Below, one piece after another: positions 24,308-33,050 of a stretch of 39,099 nucleotides of DNA. Location of the stretch: NCBI GenBank assembly GCA_036476315.1, contig JAZGBI010000046.1, positions 1 to 39,099 of the forward strand, read 5' to 3'. The position numbers and the translations under genes were made by a program. The notes beneath the pieces are model-generated. The model was given only the letters and a program-made list of their open reading frames with translations, made no database searches and was not told where the DNA came from. Origin of the DNA: Candidatus Neomarinimicrobiota bacterium (lineage in GTDB: Bacteria; Fidelibacterota; Marinisomatia; Marinisomatales; S15-B10). Numbering within the stretch: the stretch's first letter is position 1; the number at the start of each line of letters is the position of its first letter.

Positions 24308-26089
24308 TTAGCTCTCATTTACATAGATTACCAGCTTCTGTCCCGGATAAATGAAATCCCCGCGTCCGATGCCATTCCACTTTCTCATCTTTCCTACCGA
24401 AACTCGATAGCGAACAGCGATATGACTCAGTGTGTCCCCGGTTCGGACCTTGTAGACTTCTTTGGAGTAGCCATCTGTACCACCGGATGACAATGAAGTG
24501 AGAGGGACGGTCAATTTTTGGCCCGGATAGATGTACCCGCCATACCTCAACCCATTCCACGTCCTGATAGTCCTTGCAGTCGTGCCGTAAAGCATGGCAA
24601 TGTGCCCCAATGTGTCCCCTTTTCTAACAATGTGGACTTCTGAGTTCTTGCCTCGATCTGAGGAGGAAGCGAGGATCGGGCCACGGCCCGAGGAAGGCGT
24701 GGGGATCGTTAGCCTCTGGCCGATCTGCAATCGGTGATAGTTCCGTATCTTATTCACGGACGCAATTTCATGAATGGAAACCCTGTATTTTCTCGCGATG
24801 AGCGAGAGACTCTCCCCTCTTCTCACCCGATGGACAAGATACTGGGGAGAAAATCTCCGGTCATCCGGCAGGGAAGCAAAGGCCGTTTCAAACCTTTCCT
24901 TCCGCCCCCGAGGAATCTTGAGTGAATATGGCTCTTCAGGAGGTGTGGCAAATTGCCGCAGTTCGGGATTGTACAATCTCACGGCATCTACCGTTATACC
25001 CGCGCAACTGGCAAGAACGGACAGATCGGCACTTCTTTCAATTACAACCTCATCAAAAACAAAGGGGTCAGCCTCCACTCGCTTGAAACCGTATTCCTCA
25101 GGGTTCCGGGTGATAATAGCAGTGGCCAGAAATGTGGGAACGTGATTCCGAGTCTCCCTCGGCAGGGAGTTCAATCGCCAGAAATCGCGTGTCTGATGCA
25201 AACGGATCGCTCGATGGATTCTCCCTTCCCCGGCATTGTAAGCCGCCAGTGCAAGATACCAATCGTCAAACTCAATAAAGAGATCCTTCAAGTAGTCTGC
25301 CGCGGCTTTCGTGGATTTTATGGGATCCCTCCGCTCATCAACCCACCAGTTACGCATCAGCCCATACAGCTTCGCAGTGGAGGAGATAAATTGCCATAGT
25401 CCTGCGGCCCGAGCCCGCGAATACGCTCTTGGATTCAGACCGCTCTCAACCATGGCGTGAAATACAAGTTCTTCGGGCAGTTCGTTTTCGGTGAGAATGT
25501 CCGTTAGAAGATCCGAGTAGACGGGGTATCTCGAAAGCCATTGTTCGAAATTCTCCCGGCCTTTGGTCTGGAAGAATTTGATCGCCCGGTCCACTCTCTT
25601 GTTCATCACCAGAGGAATGTGTCCCTCACGGTCGTCTATGACCCGGAACTTGGATCCATTGATTTCAATTTCGATCGATTCCAGGTATTCAGACATTTCT
25701 TGCTTCAGGCTCGCCGTGGCGATGGGCGTTTCCAATTTGTTCACAGTCTTGAAAAAATGTTCGTAACTGTGGAGAAATGTATGTTCAAAACGGTCATATT
25801 CCATCCGGTCATCTTCTGACATCTCCCCAAGTTGTTCGGCTTCCGTCATCAACTCTACGATCTTATCAATCAAATAGATGACCTCAAGCGTATCGCCATG
25901 GTGATCAGCAATCATGGCTTCCCCCAGGAGACCCTTGGCGTCTGATAGGATCAGCGGAAATCTGTTGGGACCGCTGTCCTGAGAAACAGCCCCTTGATCA
26001 TCCAACTGGGAATCTCCCCGCACTCCCGCAACGATCTGGCACAAGACACCCAAAAGGAGAACCGTGATAGCCAAATGGAAACTCCTCAT
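24308..26089 (-). CDS. mltD: MltD-like membrane-bound lytic transglycosylase with three LysM domains
   Basis: Predicted to be a periplasmic or outer-membrane enzyme that cleaves peptidoglycan glycan strands. A signal peptide occupies residues 1-25, with a cysteine near 17 but no clear lipobox. The helical N-terminal region is followed by the SLT domain with catalytic Glu215 in MVESGLNPRAYSRARAAGLWQF and AAYNAGEGR (282-290). Three LysM domains sit at about 418-463, 484-529 and 544-589, each with the (R/K)xGDTL/GESL start. The length of 593 residues is at the upper end for this type. A candidate promoter lies just upstream. Confidence 0.93.
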   Translation of the reverse strand: MRSFHLAITVLLLGVLCQIVAGVRGDSQLDDQGAVSQDSGPNRFPLILSDAKGLLGEAMIADHHGDTLEVIYLIDKIVELMTEAEQLGEMSEDDRMEYDRFEHTFLHSYEHFFKTVNKLETPIATASLKQEMSEYLESIEIEINGSKFRVIDDREGHIPLVMNKRVDRAIKFFQTKGRENFEQWLSRYPVYSDLLTDILTENELPEELVFHAMVESGLNPRAYSRARAAGLWQFISSTAKLYGLMRNWWVDERRDPIKSTKAAADYLKDLFIEFDDWYLALAAYNAGEGRIHRAIRLHQTRDFWRLNSLPRETRNHVPTFLATAIITRNPEEYGFKRVEADPFVFDEVVIERSADLSVLASCAGITVDAVRLYNPELRQFATPPEEPYSLKIPRGRKERFETAFASLPDDRRFSPQYLVHRVRRGESLSLIARKYRVSIHEIASVNKIRNYHRLQIGQRLTIPTPSSGRGPILASSSDRGKNSEVHIVRKGDTLGHIAMLYGTTARTIRTWNGLRYGGYIYPGQKLTVPLTSLSSGGTDGYSKEVYKVRTGDTLSHIAVRYRVSVGKMRKWNGIGRGDFIYPGQKLVIYVNES

Positions 26090-26138
26090 CTCAATCCCTG
26101 GACATCATATTGAATCTTTCCCCATAAAAGAAGTCGCC

Positions 26139-26168
26139 AAATTAGTGGCAAATCTGAAGTACAGTCAA
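26139..26168 (-). promoter_or_regulatory. Candidate sigma-70-type promoter for mltD
   Basis: On the minus strand, TTGACT (26168-26163) is followed after 18 bases by TAATTT (26144-26139), close to the -35 and -10 consensus. It lies about 50 bases upstream of the mltD start. The -35 box overlaps the end of the rfaE2-like gene. If real, it makes the mltD to nadK genes a separate transcription unit. It was read by eye only. Confidence 0.35.
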
Positions 26169-26650
26169 GGTATTTCCCGTCGAGCACCGGCCAGAATCCT
26201 CTCCACGATCTGCTGGGTCCCTCTATTCTCTACCAGTGAAACGCGCACGACTCGACCTCCCCACGAACGAACCAGATTGGCACCCACCACCTCATCTTCT
26301 TTGTAGTCTTTCCCTTTCACCAGTACGTGGGGTCTTATCATGTGGATCAGGTCTTCAGGTGTATTCTCCTCGAAGATTGTCACATGACTCACGGTTGCGA
26401 GGGAGTCGAGTATGATCGCCCTGTCCTCGGCCGGTTGGATGGGGCGACCGATTCCTTTGAGGCGGCAGACGGAATCGTCACTGTTTATTCCCACGAACAG
26501 ATGGTCTCCTTCCTCTCTGGCCCGGTTGAGCAACTCCACGTGCCCAAGGTGTATCAGATCAAAGCAGCCGTTTGTAAATACGACAGTCTTACCCTCTTTT
26601 CGAATCGTCGCAGATCGCTCCGCCATCTTTTCCTGAGTGAGAACCGCCAT
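26165..26650 (-). CDS. rfaE2: D-glycero-beta-D-manno-heptose 1-phosphate nucleotidyltransferase (RfaE2-like)
   Basis: The nucleotidyltransferase of ADP-heptose synthesis for the lipopolysaccharide inner core. It is a stand-alone 161-residue domain, whereas E. coli HldE fuses it to a kinase. The signature FTNGCFDLIHLGHV (25-38) holds the HxGH nucleotide site (34-37). VKGKDYKEDEVVGA and the C-terminal NRGTQQIVERI follow; the usual STT triplet of the last motif is replaced by GTQ. It directly precedes mltD and follows DUF2851 with no gap. No kinase partner is encoded nearby, so a related cytidylyltransferase role is not excluded. Confidence 0.88.
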   Translation of the reverse strand: MAVLTQEKMAERSATIRKEGKTVVFTNGCFDLIHLGHVELLNRAREEGDHLFVGINSDDSVCRLKGIGRPIQPAEDRAIILDSLATVSHVTIFEENTPEDLIHMIRPHVLVKGKDYKEDEVVGANLVRSWGGRVVRVSLVENRGTQQIVERILAGARREIP

Positions 26651-27865
26651 CTATTCCCTCAAAGGACAGGCACCGCACAGATCCATCTCACAATACCTTT
26701 CAGAAAGGGCGAGAAGCCCCTGCTGAACTCCAAAAGAAGTCAGTTGCCTCTGCCTGAGATGGGGAGAGAATTGACGGGACAGTCGACCGTACGTATAGCC
26801 AAGATCCAGTCCAAACCATATCTCATATCTTTTGCTATTCCCGCGTCCTTTACTGAACTCATCCCACGCCTCACGGAAAGGAATGATAACATTCCCAAGC
26901 CACTCTCCTTGCCAACCTTTGCCTCCACTCTTCTCATCAAGAACGGTGTCTAAGCGTGACAGTGTCTCCTCCGCTTTATCTCTCCAGGGCTCCCAGCCGC
27001 TAACAAGTGACCAGGCTAGTCTCGCTCCCCATCCCAGCCGGCGTTCCGGGAAGGCATTGGGTCGAATACCCTTTCTCCTCCAATCATCGGAAGCGATGAC
27101 CTCTTTAACCAAAAGTGTCCTCGAGAGAGATCGCCACAGGCGACGATAGTCCCCGTTGCCGAAATCTTTATCAGTTGGTGCGAAGTCCAGCAGCCCGGAC
27201 GTTCCCAGAAGAACGGCCAGCACTTCTCCCGGCTCAGCCAGGTTCAGAAATGTGGAAAGAGGCACACTTCTCGAAAGGCGCTCGAAGGCATTTTCGTTTC
27301 CCTTGAGTCCCAGTGACCGGAAAGACTCCACGTAAAATGCCTCACGTGCATCACCCGTTTCCCTGATCGAGTTTCGAATTCGAGATACTTTTCGCATCCA
27401 CCTGATCTTTGCCAGCCGACGAAGTTTCCTTGTAGACTTCTCCTCGTCACATTCTCCTGTCAACTGGCAGAATTTTTCCTGTCGGGAGAAGACATTGCCC
27501 GGCCTTACTGGCACAAGGGTCACACTTTTTCCTGAACGGGTGACCGTCCTTTTCGATCCCGGCTTTACCACAATGTGCAGAACGACATTGTTGTATCGCG
27601 GATCTCTGTCGTGATGATGGGAGAACCAGTCCCGTTCGCGCACATGGAATTCAATATCACCCTTCAAAGTTTTGCCATCCAGCAGAAATTGTGCATTCAG
27701 AAAATCCGGTCCATCGTGGACGTTCCGGTGACCCTGTTCAAACAGATACACGTCTTCTCCATCCGACGCTGATATCCGGCTGCCCTGCTCGAGGCTCAGC
27801 CACCACCTGATCAACTCTGATTCGGACGGGCCTGTTTCTTGCCTCTCAATTGTAGACTCCGTCAT
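26651..27865 (-). CDS. DUF2851 family protein
   Basis: A 404-residue cytoplasmic protein of unknown function, found mainly in Bacteroidota and their relatives. The family block GHRNVHDGPDFLNAQFLLDGKTLKGDIEFHVRERDWFSHHHDRDPRYNNVVLHIV (near residues 45-102) is recognisable, with conserved G-x-D-F, G-D-I-E-x-H and D-W-x-x-H. The C-terminus ends CDLCGACPLRE-like (MDLCGACPLRE) with a C-x2-C pair. It overlaps the acyltransferase gene by four bases and abuts the rfaE2-like gene, suggesting one operon. No function can be assigned from the sequence. Confidence 0.85.
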   Translation of the reverse strand: MTESTIERQETGPSESELIRWWLSLEQGSRISASDGEDVYLFEQGHRNVHDGPDFLNAQFLLDGKTLKGDIEFHVRERDWFSHHHDRDPRYNNVVLHIVVKPGSKRTVTRSGKSVTLVPVRPGNVFSRQEKFCQLTGECDEEKSTRKLRRLAKIRWMRKVSRIRNSIRETGDAREAFYVESFRSLGLKGNENAFERLSRSVPLSTFLNLAEPGEVLAVLLGTSGLLDFAPTDKDFGNGDYRRLWRSLSRTLLVKEVIASDDWRRKGIRPNAFPERRLGWGARLAWSLVSGWEPWRDKAEETLSRLDTVLDEKSGGKGWQGEWLGNVIIPFREAWDEFSKGRGNSKRYEIWFGLDLGYTYGRLSRQFSPHLRQRQLTSFGVQQGLLALSERYCEMDLCGACPLRE

Positions 27866-28608
27866 GCCGGCGCCATTTCGGCGTTCCCCCGTTTTTCAGA
27901 CAACCAGGTGGCCTTGAGAGACGCCACTTGTTCCCTCACATATTCCGCAAACTTCGATTTCGTAGATTCTGCCCAGTCACTCGTCTCGATAGGTGAGCCG
28001 ATTCTCAGTTCAATCGTTCCCGGCCTCAACCTGGGCGAATGCGGGGACAAGATGTCCCTCGTTCCGCAAACGGCCATGGGGACCACCGGAATACCGAGAT
28101 CAACAGCCAGACCCAGGCCCCCCTTCTTAAACCGGTGAATTTCGCCATCGGTGCTTCTGGTCCCCTCCGGGAAAACAATGACGGACCTTGGGTATTCTTT
28201 CAGAGATTCAACTGCCTGTGCGAGAGATTCAACGGCACGCCGGTGATTTTTTCTGTCCACAAAAACATGCCGTGCCCTGGTCATAGCCCATCCCAGTATG
28301 GGGATCTTTTTGAGCTCTTTCTTTGCCATGGATACCACTTGAAAAGGCAATGCCGCGAAGACGAGTGGGATATCTATGGCGCTTTCATGATTGGCGGCAA
28401 AGATGTAATACTTGCCGCGGTCAAGTTTCTCCAATCCCCTAACCCGGAATGGGACACCGCAGCCTTTCAACAAGAAATATGCCCACAAACGTGTCACCGT
28501 CGCGATCATTTTCCCACGGGTGTCCAAAGGACTGACAAGAATTGCTATCGTACCCATCAGCCCTGTCCAGAACAGGTGGTTGATGAAGGCAAAAACGGTG
28601 CGTATCAT
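27862..28608 (-). CDS. plsC: 1-acyl-sn-glycerol-3-phosphate acyltransferase (PlsC type)
   Basis: Transfers an acyl chain to lysophosphatidic acid in phospholipid synthesis. The catalytic motif NHESAID (His74 and Asp79) and the substrate-binding FPEGTRS (146-152) are correctly spaced. An N-terminal hydrophobic segment (FAFINHLFWTGLMGTIAILV) anchors it in the inner membrane. At 248 residues it is normal. The ATGA overlap with DUF2851 and the 24-base gap to serS place it in the same run of genes. A role in acylating another lipid cannot be ruled out. Confidence 0.93.
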   Translation of the reverse strand: MIRTVFAFINHLFWTGLMGTIAILVSPLDTRGKMIATVTRLWAYFLLKGCGVPFRVRGLEKLDRGKYYIFAANHESAIDIPLVFAALPFQVVSMAKKELKKIPILGWAMTRARHVFVDRKNHRRAVESLAQAVESLKEYPRSVIVFPEGTRSTDGEIHRFKKGGLGLAVDLGIPVVPMAVCGTRDILSPHSPRLRPGTIELRIGSPIETSDWAESTKSKFAEYVREQVASLKATWLSEKRGNAEMAPA

Positions 28609-28632
28609 GATCTGAAGGCGGTGAACACAGGT

Positions 28633-29895
28633 TTACTTCAACACTGCGGTGCCGGTATAGGGGTGAAGAACCTCCGGCACCATTATGGTTCCCTCTTCCG
28701 TCTGATAACTTTCCAGAAGGGCAACCATCAATCGCGCCGTGGCCACGGCAGAGCCGTTGAGAGTGTGCACGAAGTCAAGTTTGCCATCTGCCCTTCGATA
28801 CCGGATGTTGGCACGTCTCGCCTGAAAAGACTCGAAATTGCTGCAACTTGATACTTCCAACCATCTCTTCTCAGCAGGGGCCCACACCTCCAGATCGTAA
28901 CACTTTGATGCGGCAAAACTGATCTCCCCGGTGGCTAAGGCCACCACCCGGTAATGCAGCCCGAGGGCCTGAAGAACCGATTCCGCATCCTGGGTAAGGG
29001 ATTCCAGCTCATCGTACGATGTCTCGGGAGCCACAAGTTTTACAAGCTCCACCTTATTGAATTGATGAACCCTTATGAGGCCACGAGTCTCCCTCCCGTA
29101 AGAACCGGCCTCCCGACGAAAACACGGGGTATAAGAGACGTAACGTACCGGAAGATCATCCTCGGTGAGGATTTCACCCCTGTGGATATTCGTTACGGGT
29201 ACCTCCGCTGTGGGAACAAGAAACAGTTGGTCCTGCTCCACCGCGTACATGTCTTCTTCCATTTTGGGCAGCTGGCCCGTTGCCTCGTTGGCAGAACGAA
29301 GGGAGAGAAAAGGGGGAGCAACCTCCACATATCCCCTGCCGGTGTTATGCTCCAACATGAAATTGATCAAGGCTCTTTCCAGCATGGCACCTTTCCCGGT
29401 GTAAAGGGGAAAGCCCGATCCCGAGATCTTGGCCGACCGCTCAAAATCGAGCAGGCTAAGTAAGTTCGCGAGTTCCAGATGATCGAGAAGATCGAAATCT
29501 AATTCGGGAGGATCACCCCATTTCCTGAGTTCAACATTGGCCGATTCATCATTGCCTACCGGGACTGATTCATGTGGAATATTGGGCACCCACATCAGCA
29601 GTTCGTTCAACATCTCCTTCTGCTCAGACAGGCGAATGTCCCTTTCCCTGATAGTCTCAGACAAGGTTTTCATTTCTTCCATGAGATCATCCGGATTTTG
29701 GCCACCCTTTTTCATCTCACTGATTGTCTCACTCGACCGGTTCTTCCGGGCCTTAAGTTCCTCAACATCACGGATTGTCTGTCTCACCTTTTCGTCGAGG
29801 CTAAGAATTCTGTCCACATCAACCGTCTCGCCTCTCCGGGTAACTGCGGCTTTCAGTTGATCGGGGTGTTCACGAATGTATTTTAGCGGAAGCAT
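28633..29895 (-). CDS. serS: Seryl-tRNA synthetase
   Basis: A class II aminoacyl-tRNA synthetase charging tRNA-Ser, 420 residues. The N-terminal coiled-coil arm (about 30-110) follows MLPLKYIREHPDQLKAAVTRRG. The core has TAEVPVTNIHRGEIL, motif 2 (CFRREAGSYGRETRGLIRVHQF) and motif 3 (LNGSAVATARLMVALLE near the end). No gene lies in the 282 bases upstream, so it probably has its own promoter there. Confidence 0.97.
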   Translation of the reverse strand: MLPLKYIREHPDQLKAAVTRRGETVDVDRILSLDEKVRQTIRDVEELKARKNRSSETISEMKKGGQNPDDLMEEMKTLSETIRERDIRLSEQKEMLNELLMWVPNIPHESVPVGNDESANVELRKWGDPPELDFDLLDHLELANLLSLLDFERSAKISGSGFPLYTGKGAMLERALINFMLEHNTGRGYVEVAPPFLSLRSANEATGQLPKMEEDMYAVEQDQLFLVPTAEVPVTNIHRGEILTEDDLPVRYVSYTPCFRREAGSYGRETRGLIRVHQFNKVELVKLVAPETSYDELESLTQDAESVLQALGLHYRVVALATGEISFAASKCYDLEVWAPAEKRWLEVSSCSNFESFQARRANIRYRRADGKLDFVHTLNGSAVATARLMVALLESYQTEEGTIMVPEVLHPYTGTAVLK

Positions 29896-30177
29896 GAAAC
29901 CGACACTATGTAGCCATGATCTCCATGGAAAAGGTTAGACATTGAAAAAATTACAATGACGGTATCGAAATTGCCATCCCATTCCCTTGGAAAAACTTCG
30001 CCCGCTTTTCTCAACATAAATCGTACCGAAACGCAGGAGATGTTTATGAATACAAGGCCTGCGCAGAAAAATTGATGGAGACCTACTAGACAGTACGTCG
30101 AATACAGTTTTCAAGCAGAACGCGGTAGTCGTAGGCATATACTTCGTTGCAGTAGATTTGGTGGTGAGAAATGCGGG
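29896..30177. other. Intergenic region upstream of serS, nothing recognised
   Basis: A 282-bp stretch between the start of serS and the end of the glycosyltransferase gene. A 67-codon open frame on the minus strand (29935-30138) has an arginine- and cysteine-rich, unconvincing product. No tRNA cloverleaf was found, and no convincing promoter boxes were read, although the serS promoter should be here. A small CCATG-GAGAT-CATGG inverted repeat lies near 29919. Confidence 0.5.
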
Positions 30178-31323
30178 TTAGCCGATCCTGAGGCTCTTTC
30201 TTCGTCCTTTCCAGGAGATGGGAAGTAGAGGTCCAAGTATACCAAAAACTACAACATAGAGGCTGTGCCAGATTTCATCCAGCAAGAAAGCTGCTGGTTC
30301 AAACGGTCGAGATAGTAAGGAAGTGTATTTGGCGATGAGGATGCCATCTCCAATCATTTTGACAAACCATGGAAGCAGCCACGTGGAATCCAGGCTTACG
30401 ACAAAGGCGGCCATGCCAGCGACTACTGCAAGGTTGGCGAGGAAAATTGCGGAAACAATCCATCTGAAGACACTTCTGACAAAAGGAAGCTCGTAATAGA
30501 TTTTGCCTTTTGAGGCAAATCTCAGCCTCTGACGAACAAACGAGGCAAAGTCGGGGGGAGGAGGGCTCTTAACCTGAGCCTCTGGATTGACGCAGAATTC
30601 GATCTCCCACCCGGCGTCGATGATTTTATGCATGATGAGCGTATCATCGCCTGAAAAGAAGGAATTGATTTCTTCATAACCCCTCACCGAGTCGAAGGCC
30701 GAACGTCTGATGGCCAGGTTTCGTCCGCTTACGGTCAGGGGAAATCCACGGGCAAATCCCCCGGCCGCCAGTGAATCCTGACCCAGTGAATCCAGAAGCA
30801 GTGCGCGCCTCCACAGTCCTCCACCATTCTCCAGGGGGCTCGGTCCCCCGACCATGCCAACCCTGGTATCCTTAAAGAGCATTGCCATGGTCGAAATCCA
30901 GGACGCCCCCATGGTACAGTCGGCATCGGTGAAGACAAGTATCTCTCCTTCCGAGGATTGAACTGCTTTTGAGAGAGCCCACATCTTGGGAGACCAGTTG
31001 TCGGGGGTATCATCCACCAACAAATGTGTCACACGGGAATCGTTCTCAGAGAACTTTCTCACAATATCACCTGTCGAGTCAGCGGAGTCATCATTTGCGA
31101 TGACAACCTCCAACTGACTGCCAGGATAGTCCTGGCACAGGACATGTTGCAGAAGGTTGCCAATATTATCCTCTTCATTCCGAGCCGCCACGATGACCGA
31201 GACAAGAGGGAGCCGATTACGTTTCTTTGAGGTCTGCTGCTGCGGCGTGCCCGTTATGCCATTCCTCAGCCAGAGAAGGAAAGAGAGATACGCGAAAGCA
31301 ACAAGTGTGAACAGAATAATCAC
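30178..31323 (-). CDS. Membrane-anchored family 2 glycosyltransferase
   Basis: Predicted to be a processive or single-addition sugar transferase at the inner membrane. One N-terminal helix precedes the GT-A domain, which shows VSVIVAARNEEDNIG (41-55), the acidic NDDSADST (77-84), the metal-binding TDAD (132-135), the catalytic-base region FSGDD (223-227) and RQRLRF (264-269, the Q/RxxRW-type motif). Three or four helices close the C-terminus (285-370). The length is 381 residues. It ends the polysaccharide locus and lies 52 bases after the Wzi-like gene. The substrate cannot be read from the sequence. Confidence 0.88.
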   Translation of the reverse strand: MIILFTLVAFAYLSFLLWLRNGITGTPQQQTSKKRNRLPLVSVIVAARNEEDNIGNLLQHVLCQDYPGSQLEVVIANDDSADSTGDIVRKFSENDSRVTHLLVDDTPDNWSPKMWALSKAVQSSEGEILVFTDADCTMGASWISTMAMLFKDTRVGMVGGPSPLENGGGLWRRALLLDSLGQDSLAAGGFARGFPLTVSGRNLAIRRSAFDSVRGYEEINSFFSGDDTLIMHKIIDAGWEIEFCVNPEAQVKSPPPPDFASFVRQRLRFASKGKIYYELPFVRSVFRWIVSAIFLANLAVVAGMAAFVVSLDSTWLLPWFVKMIGDGILIAKYTSLLSRPFEPAAFLLDEIWHSLYVVVFGILGPLLPISWKGRRKSLRIG

Positions 31324-31375
31324 TGAATAAGAACTCTCAACTTAGGACTATCTCGGCGAACCTTCAAATAGCTGA

Positions 31376-32956
31376 TTACAGCCCAATTGAAAGTTGGATC
31401 ATGGCATCGAACTTTTGTGAGTTGACCCTTTTTCCGCTCTGAGGGTCCACGCGCCGCAGCCAATGGTCATAGTAAAGATCGAAAGAGAAACGCATAAAGG
31501 AAAAAAGGAGAAGTTCTCCCCGAAAGCCGGCCAGAATCCTCGTCTCCGGGTTTAATTCAAAGGGAAACAGAAATGGGATTTTTTCACGATCATATTGCAT
31601 TTCAACAGTTTCATCACTCACTTCTCCACGCCTCGTTCTCTGGACATAGATCTGTACCCACCACGCCTCACCCGGAGCTCCCTCTGCCGCGAGAAACATA
31701 TTGTCGGAATTGGGACCGGACCAGAAACCCAGATACTGGCCGTAGTGCTGAAATGTATTTACTCTGCTCCGGTGGACATAAACATAGGGGGTCATATGAG
31801 AGGCTTCGAATCGTAGAATGGATTTCCAGTCACGAAGAAATGGAAGCAGATAGGCGAAGCCAGCCTGGTAGGCCATCCAATTCCTACTCTTCCTTTTGTT
31901 GAATGTGTCTACAAAGTCCCATTCATCAATATATAGTGATCCATAGAATCGGCCAAAAGACTTTACCGCAATTTGGAGATCCCCGAACATCTGGAGATTA
32001 TCAGAGTCACTAAGGTTATGCTGGGTTGACCAATAGAAGAGTACCGGGAGTGCGTAGGCCATTTCCACTCCTCGTGCACCGTAGACGACAGATTCGCCGA
32101 AACCAATGTTGATGTTTTCGCGCGGTGAAAAATCGAGACGATGGGCCACCACGAATTTACGCACTAGAGGCAATCCGCCTTTAAGATAGAGTCTTGAGTT
32201 AGTGGAATCGCGAAATGTCGAGTTTAGACTGCCATGCAGATAAGTAAACGTCCACCTATCCGAGAAGCGGTGTTTCCAACTCAGGAAAGGGAAACTGGGT
32301 GCCTTCTCGGATAGCCATGTCTGGCCGGCATAACCGGGTCCCCACACGGGGTTAGACTGTGCGAACGTGAATTCTCCGTAGGGATAGGCGAGAACAATGC
32401 CGCCGTCTCCGATGCTGTATTCAACCCAGGTGGAATCGTTACTCTGATATGCCCGGCGCCCTATCTCTTTCTGCCAGGTGAAGTCATATGAAAGATCAGA
32501 AATCTTGCTTTTACTCACCACTGAGTGTTTCTCGATCCGCCCCCACAGGATCAGTCCAAATCCTCTTATGGGCAGCAACCGGTATTTGGTAAACAGATTC
32601 ACCGCGGGGGCAATATCCGCGAAGAAACCTTCCCTGTTCACCCGGCCGCCATTGGGATAAAATGTGGAAGTGAAATCTGGAAAAAACTTTATCCTCTCAT
32701 TCCGAAACAAGGAATCCCCGGCTTGGGATCTGAGCAAGTCGTCGCTCCCCGGGGGCGTGTCCACTCGCCACTCATGATTGAGGCGGTTCGAAAGGTAGGG
32801 TTCTATTTCCCCTTCCTCGATAGATCTGACCTCAAAAAAATGTAGATTTAATCCCGTGGGGCGCACCAAGGTCTGGCCGGAAAGAAAGAGGGGAAGAAGG
32901 AGCAAATTGACCAGACTTATGATCCGGCCTCGACGGTCTTGTGTCTCAATAGTCAA
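31376..32956 (-). CDS. Wzi-family capsule assembly outer-membrane protein
   Basis: A 526-residue predicted outer-membrane beta-barrel. An N-terminal signal segment (ISLVNLLLLPLFLSGQTLV) is followed by alternating amphipathic strands rich in Tyr, Trp and Phe. Wzi-family patterns include a conserved region around FTFAQSNPVWGPGYAGQTWLSEKAPSFPFLSWKHRFS, followed by INIGFGESVVYGARGVEMAYALPVLFYW. In enterobacteria, Wzi is a lectin that holds capsule to the cell surface; in the FCB group the role of this family is inferred. It sits within a glycan locus between two glycosyltransferase-type genes. Confidence 0.8.
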   Translation of the reverse strand: MTIETQDRRGRIISLVNLLLLPLFLSGQTLVRPTGLNLHFFEVRSIEEGEIEPYLSNRLNHEWRVDTPPGSDDLLRSQAGDSLFRNERIKFFPDFTSTFYPNGGRVNREGFFADIAPAVNLFTKYRLLPIRGFGLILWGRIEKHSVVSKSKISDLSYDFTWQKEIGRRAYQSNDSTWVEYSIGDGGIVLAYPYGEFTFAQSNPVWGPGYAGQTWLSEKAPSFPFLSWKHRFSDRWTFTYLHGSLNSTFRDSTNSRLYLKGGLPLVRKFVVAHRLDFSPRENINIGFGESVVYGARGVEMAYALPVLFYWSTQHNLSDSDNLQMFGDLQIAVKSFGRFYGSLYIDEWDFVDTFNKRKSRNWMAYQAGFAYLLPFLRDWKSILRFEASHMTPYVYVHRSRVNTFQHYGQYLGFWSGPNSDNMFLAAEGAPGEAWWVQIYVQRTRRGEVSDETVEMQYDREKIPFLFPFELNPETRILAGFRGELLLFSFMRFSFDLYYDHWLRRVDPQSGKRVNSQKFDAMIQLSIGL

Positions 32957-33050
32957 GACTTGATGTTTGCAGGTTAGAAAAGTACCTGAGTCAGAATGTC
33001 GACGGGAAAGCTATTGAGGAATGGGGATATTTCAAAGCCCCCACTGACCT

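Noticed and set aside
28039-28851. 270-codon plus-strand open frame opposite the acyltransferase gene
   Set aside because: It lies antisense to clearly conserved plsC and the end of serS; its His/Gln/Asn-rich product is typical of shadow frames.
29935-30138. 67-codon minus-strand open frame upstream of serS
   Set aside because: Its composition (many Arg, Cys, Phe) looks random, it lacks a clear ribosome binding site and it matches no family I know.
29896-30177. Possible tRNA-Ser gene beside serS
   Set aside because: No T-loop (GTTCGA-type) sequence or cloverleaf pairing was found on either strand.
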